Part shown: one piece after another, positions 60,464 through 64,000 of the stretch
How the letters are laid out: each line of letters begins with the position of its first letter
Position numbering within the stretch: position 1 is the first letter of the stretch
Source: Ziziphus jujuba
Lineage: Eukaryota > Streptophyta > Magnoliopsida > Rosales > Rhamnaceae
Direction: 5' to 3'
Length of the DNA: 64,000 nucleotides
Assembly: GCF_031755915.1 (NCBI RefSeq)
Contig: NC_083387.1
Coordinates: 2,632,501 to 2,696,500, forward strand
Position numbers and translations under genes: made by a program
Notes under the pieces: model-generated
Told to the model about the DNA's origin: nothing
What the model saw: only the letters and a program-made list of their open reading frames with translations
Database searches by the model: none

Positions 60464-61497
60464 GATGTCCAATACTGTTGGCTTTCTTCTTCAAATTGAT
60501 CATTATGCTCGTAGCTTTCTAAAAATGTCCATAATTTCCTCCCAAAGAAGCTCGAAGCAGCACCACCTGCCTTACCACACATGACAGAGATACCTTCCTT
60601 TCCATGGAGCTAATATAAGATGGATAATTGTACCAAACAGAGCTTGAGAAAGTTATAAGATTATAAACTGTTACGTAAATATTTCCATTCTTTTTTTCTT
60701 TTTTCTTTTTTTTTTTTTCGTATTTCTTTTGGCTGCAGCAACAGTTTGTTCCTCTTCTTCACTATGCGAATGCAACTGCATGGAGTAATGGAAAGCAAAA
60801 TTACTTTCTTCTCATGACTATGATGGCTTTGCTGAAGGAGAATCCAGTTAACGGATCCAAAGTTTAATTAAATTTGGTCAGAATACGATTGAGTAAAACA
60901 ATAGCTAATACCCAAATCTTATAACGGGATTTGTCTCAAGTTATAAGATTTTGCTTTATACGAACAAGGGAAGAAACACCAAAACTTAACCCTTTACAGA
61001 GGATACCAAACTGTTGAAGCCAAATTTTTATGGTGCAAGGAAAGAGCAGGAAAGAAAATAGAATAGAGATATAGCATTGTCATTATGGTGTCCATTGGAA
61101 GGTACCGAAGATGTTTTCAACTTCACATGGCAAAGCCAAACGACCAGGCCATTCCATGATCCATCTGGGTCTGGTTGTTAGAGAAGTGAGTGCAGATGTG
61201 ATGAAAACCATGAACTCATGGTTATGTTACCATTTTTACTTCAGAATAAAGTAAAATACAGACCAGCCAATTCCATTACCACTGGTATTGAATTATATTA
61301 ACATATAAAACCTAAGAATATATGAAAATTATATTCTGTTCATAACAACTAATAATAAATCTTACAAAAATGAATAACCTTCAACGGATCCCTAAGACTC
61401 TTTAAATAAAGCAGCTAACCTCTATCATATTCCATCCGCACGCTCAACATGAAAGCCAAGATTCATTGAAGGCAGTTCCTGGAGCTGACGCATTATT
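60464..61497. other. Tail-to-tail spacer between RPH1 and mTERF genes
   Basis: Contains both 3'UTRs and no additional gene. A short open stretch at 60738-60868 (QQFVPLLHYANATAWSNGK-like) could be an alternative RPH1 terminal exon: it follows a T-rich tract and an AG at 60737, and it ends in TAA. It resembles an exon of a membrane protein, but I cannot show it is spliced. Confidence 0.4.
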
Positions 61498-63075
61498 CTA
61501 TACATATTCGTCATCACTGTCCTCATAGTCTGAACCTGATTCATCGCTTCTAGGTTCCATCAGGGTATTCATATCGAATGATGGTATTGCCTCCATCTCT
61601 TCCATGTCAATTGTATCATACTCAATTCGTTGCTGAAACTTTTCGTCAGAACAATTAAGAAGCCATGCAAGAGAACATTTCAATCCTTTCCTAGCAACCA
61701 TCCTATGTCTTGGTTTTATGGTAGATTCCAGGCCATAAGTAAAGAATGCTGGGAAAGTAACCAAGTCATCTAATGGTCTTTCCATTTCCGTTTGAAAGAA
61801 ATTAAAGCTAAGTTTCATGATGTCAATGTTCAAGGCAAGCAACTGGGGACACCCAATGATCATTTTCTTTAATTGTTGGAAGGTGAGTCCACAACTAGTA
61901 AGGAAATCAATGTGCTTCATCATAGGAGCGTTACCGAGGCTGACAACCTGTGGCATCTTCTCAACAACTCTGCCAAAGTCCTCAGGACCCAAATCAATTA
62001 TGGACTCCAGCAAACTTCTTTGACTGTGGAGCTTAGGCCTCAGGTCAATCCCTATAATCTCAGGATATTGTGCCACTACAGAAGGAAGTGATGCTTTCCG
62101 GACAAGAAACTCCAAAAGGGATTCAACGTTTGGTTTCACTCTGTCCTCCAATTCAAACCCAAGGATGTGAGGATGCTTCTCTATCAATCTAGCTACAGCT
62201 AATCTTGGAATACCCAAGCTTTCAAGATACTCAACAAAAGGCTTGATCACTCGTCCTACTCGCATCCCTAAGATTTCTGGGTATCTAGTTAAAACCCCTC
62301 CAATCTCTCTTCTTGCAACACCAATTCCAACCAAATAGGCCACTGAAGTACTCATAGTCCCCTCAAGCTTGAATCCCAATACTTCTGGATATCTTTCGAG
62401 AACCCGAGGAATATCTGTGGACTTGATATCCATCCCTTGAAGATACTTGACCACTGGAGCAAGATCGACAACAACACTAGCATGCAGTACTTGTGGATAT
62501 CTTCTCAAGAATTCAGTGAAAGTGGATTTCCTAACACCCAATTTACCAAGATAATCAAGCACAGGAATCATGTTCTTCTTTACACTGCATCCTAGAACAA
62601 GTGGATAGTTGTTAATATCTTCAATTGTAAGCCCCAGCTTGTGAAGAAAATCCACTCGTTCTCTCATGACTTCAACTGTCACAGGAAGTTCCAGACCATC
62701 AAGTTCATCAGGGACTATACCAATTCCTCGCAAGAACTCATAAACCCGGGCCCGATTTTCCATCCTTTCATTCTTCATCTCTAATAAACTAGGACGACTA
62801 TAGAGGGATGAGGATGAGGAACTTCCTTGCTTCCTACTCAAACGAACAGCGTCCGACTTTAACACAGATGAATTCCTAGAATGTGTTGCAAACGTTCTCT
62901 CAGCAATAGAACATTGAATATTTGTAACCACTCCAATAAACTTTTGACGACTATGAGGGACTTGGAGGACTGAGGTAGAAGTTAATCGAGGTTTATGAGA
63001 CGTAAACACTGGAAACTCCGGACACACAAGCAAAAAGCCAGGTTTCGTAAATCCATTATAGCTTCTGATCTTCAT
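61498..63075 (-). CDS. MTERF4: mTERF protein, MTERF4/RUGOSA2/BELAYA SMERT-like
   Basis: Single-exon 525-aa organelle nucleic-acid-binding protein. The first 100 or so residues are Ser/Arg/Lys-rich and look like a plastid (possibly dual) targeting peptide. From about residue 130 to 430 there is a regular series of roughly 35-residue mTERF motifs, each with a Pro-containing segment: YPLVLGCSV, YPQVLHASV, YPEVLGFKL, YPEILGMRV, HPHILGFEL, YPEIIGIDL, MPQVVSLG and CPQLLALNI. These form the right-handed superhelix that binds RNA or DNA. The C-terminus ends in an acidic SDYEDSDDEYV tail. RUG2/BSM is reported to be needed for plastid intron splicing and gene expression. Length, motif order and the acidic tail fit that clade. 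The stop lies about 1 kb from RPH1, tail to tail. Confidence 0.85.
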   Translation of the reverse strand: MKIRSYNGFTKPGFLLVCPEFPVFTSHKPRLTSTSVLQVPHSRQKFIGVVTNIQCSIAERTFATHSRNSSVLKSDAVRLSRKQGSSSSSSLYSRPSLLEMKNERMENRARVYEFLRGIGIVPDELDGLELPVTVEVMRERVDFLHKLGLTIEDINNYPLVLGCSVKKNMIPVLDYLGKLGVRKSTFTEFLRRYPQVLHASVVVDLAPVVKYLQGMDIKSTDIPRVLERYPEVLGFKLEGTMSTSVAYLVGIGVARREIGGVLTRYPEILGMRVGRVIKPFVEYLESLGIPRLAVARLIEKHPHILGFELEDRVKPNVESLLEFLVRKASLPSVVAQYPEIIGIDLRPKLHSQRSLLESIIDLGPEDFGRVVEKMPQVVSLGNAPMMKHIDFLTSCGLTFQQLKKMIIGCPQLLALNIDIMKLSFNFFQTEMERPLDDLVTFPAFFTYGLESTIKPRHRMVARKGLKCSLAWLLNCSDEKFQQRIEYDTIDMEEMEAIPSFDMNTLMEPRSDESGSDYEDSDDEYV

Positions 63076-64000
63076 GCTTTATAGTCTAATAAATCTGCAA
63101 AAAAGAAACCAAGTAACCATTGTCAATCAGCTCTACAACTGATATACTAATAAGTATGCAAAAGAGACATCTACTAATAAATGTTAATGAGACTTCTCAT
63201 CGTAAAAGGCATAAAAAGAACTTAGATTTAATATCAGCATATTTTAGAGAGCAAAATTTAGTGGAAACTTCGCCATGCACTCAATTTCTGATTAATGAAC
63301 TCTTTAACATGTAGATAAGAACCAAAATGTAAACATATATCTATCAAATTAGGGAACTCCAAAAAGCTATGGTAACAAGCTAACAATCTGTCTTCCATAA
63401 CAGCAACTACGGAAGTTTTACTTAATAGGATTTCCGTTATCTTCTCAGAAGCCTTGGCTCAAAAATCATTATCCTCTATTTGGATGCACTGCACGAATAA
63501 AATGAAACAAGTTCATTTTTTTTAACGATAATTTGGTTTCCCAAAACATAAATAAAAATGTGAAAAACCCAACTCAGAAAACCCTTCCTTTATTTGAAGA
63601 GACCAAATGACTTAAGATTTCTTCTGCCTTTTTATTTTCATTTTTCAACAAACCAAAGAGAACTTAAAAATTGCATTTTCTCCGCCAACTTTATCTACTC
63701 CAAATTCGAATATCTCATTACCCAAAAAACAAAAAAGGAAAAGACTCCGTATAAGGAAATACAAAAGAGCGCTATGAAATCCTGTGGGTTCCCAAAAAAA
63801 TTGTTACAAGGAAAAGAAAACAAGTGAATTAAAAATCCTTTTTTTTTTTCCCCTCCTACATCTACATTTTCGCAGCAACCGAACGAGAGCAGTAAAATTT
63901 CTCTAGCCAAATGCTCAAAAGTTTCAAATAGAGATGAATGAGAACCTGACCAATATGAAACCCCGGTGGCCGAAGGTTGGAGGAGATGAAGCTCGGATTC
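63076..64000. other. Upstream region of the mTERF gene; no further gene seen
   Basis: Contains the mTERF promoter and leader on the minus strand. The frames at 63120-63314 and 63594-63827 are Lys/Asn-rich low-complexity translations. The last 60 bases are GC-richer (CCCGGTGGCCG), and a neighbouring gene may begin beyond the window. Confidence 0.45.

Overview
The window is nuclear DNA of a dicot plant. It is AT-rich, its genes have many short GT-AG introns and long intergenic spacers, it carries a nuclear tRNA-Ser gene and retrotransposon debris, and every recognisable protein is a plant family. The gene set looks rosid-like, but I cannot name a species from the sequence alone.

Layout. 1-4226: gene-poor AT-rich DNA. 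4227-6206 (+): intronless receptor kinase RKF3-like. 8830-12540 (+): ERD6-like sugar transporter with 18 exons. 13135-15236 (-): GH3 acyl-acid amido synthetase (GH3.10/DFL2-like), head-to-head with a FANTASTIC FOUR-like protein at 16133-16780 (+). 17515-18660 (-): a chimeric pseudogene joining the 3' part of an endonuclease/exonuclease/phosphatase (EEP) gene to a ribulose-phosphate 3-epimerase fragment. 22128-23854 (+): C-terminal exons of an RPA1-like protein without its front half. 24546-26314: remains of an LTR retrotransposon with a long tandem array. 27105-30547 (-): the intact EEP-family gene. 33218-33299 (-): tRNA-Ser(TGA). 34055-37164 (-): RING ligase RF298-like, head-to-head with an MBD4-like CW/MBD protein at 39079-40352 (+). 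41886-58002 (-): complete PIEZO mechanosensitive channel gene, head-to-head with RPH1 at 59264-60463 (+). RPH1 is tail-to-tail with a single-exon mTERF protein (MTERF4/RUG2/BSM-like) at 61498-63075 (-).

I assembled splice models by hand and each closes in frame: transporter 479 aa, GH3 585 aa, EEP 502 aa, RING ligase 841 aa, MBD 182 aa, PIEZO 2470 aa in 21 exons, RPH1 230 aa. These are unrelated housekeeping, signalling and development genes. They form a conserved neighbourhood, not a pathway. From memory, their Arabidopsis counterparts fall in a few blocks (end of chromosome 2 for RKF3, the transporter, PIEZO and RPH1; top of chromosome 4 for GH3.10, RF298 and the mTERF). The window therefore looks like a less fractionated ancestral gene order.

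The most unusual signal is not a gene. At least eleven places carry a very short insertion (about 14-49 nt) made of an A-run, in most cases capped by a motif resembling TTACCCCAAAA, and flanked by 10-18 bp direct repeats that look like target-site duplications. They lie in spacers and introns in both orientations and suggest a family of extremely 5'-truncated, poly(A)-primed retro-insertions. Other points of interest are the chimeric pseudogene, a run of 33 G in the GH3 intron next to a splice acceptor, and a 333-bp superrepeat array.
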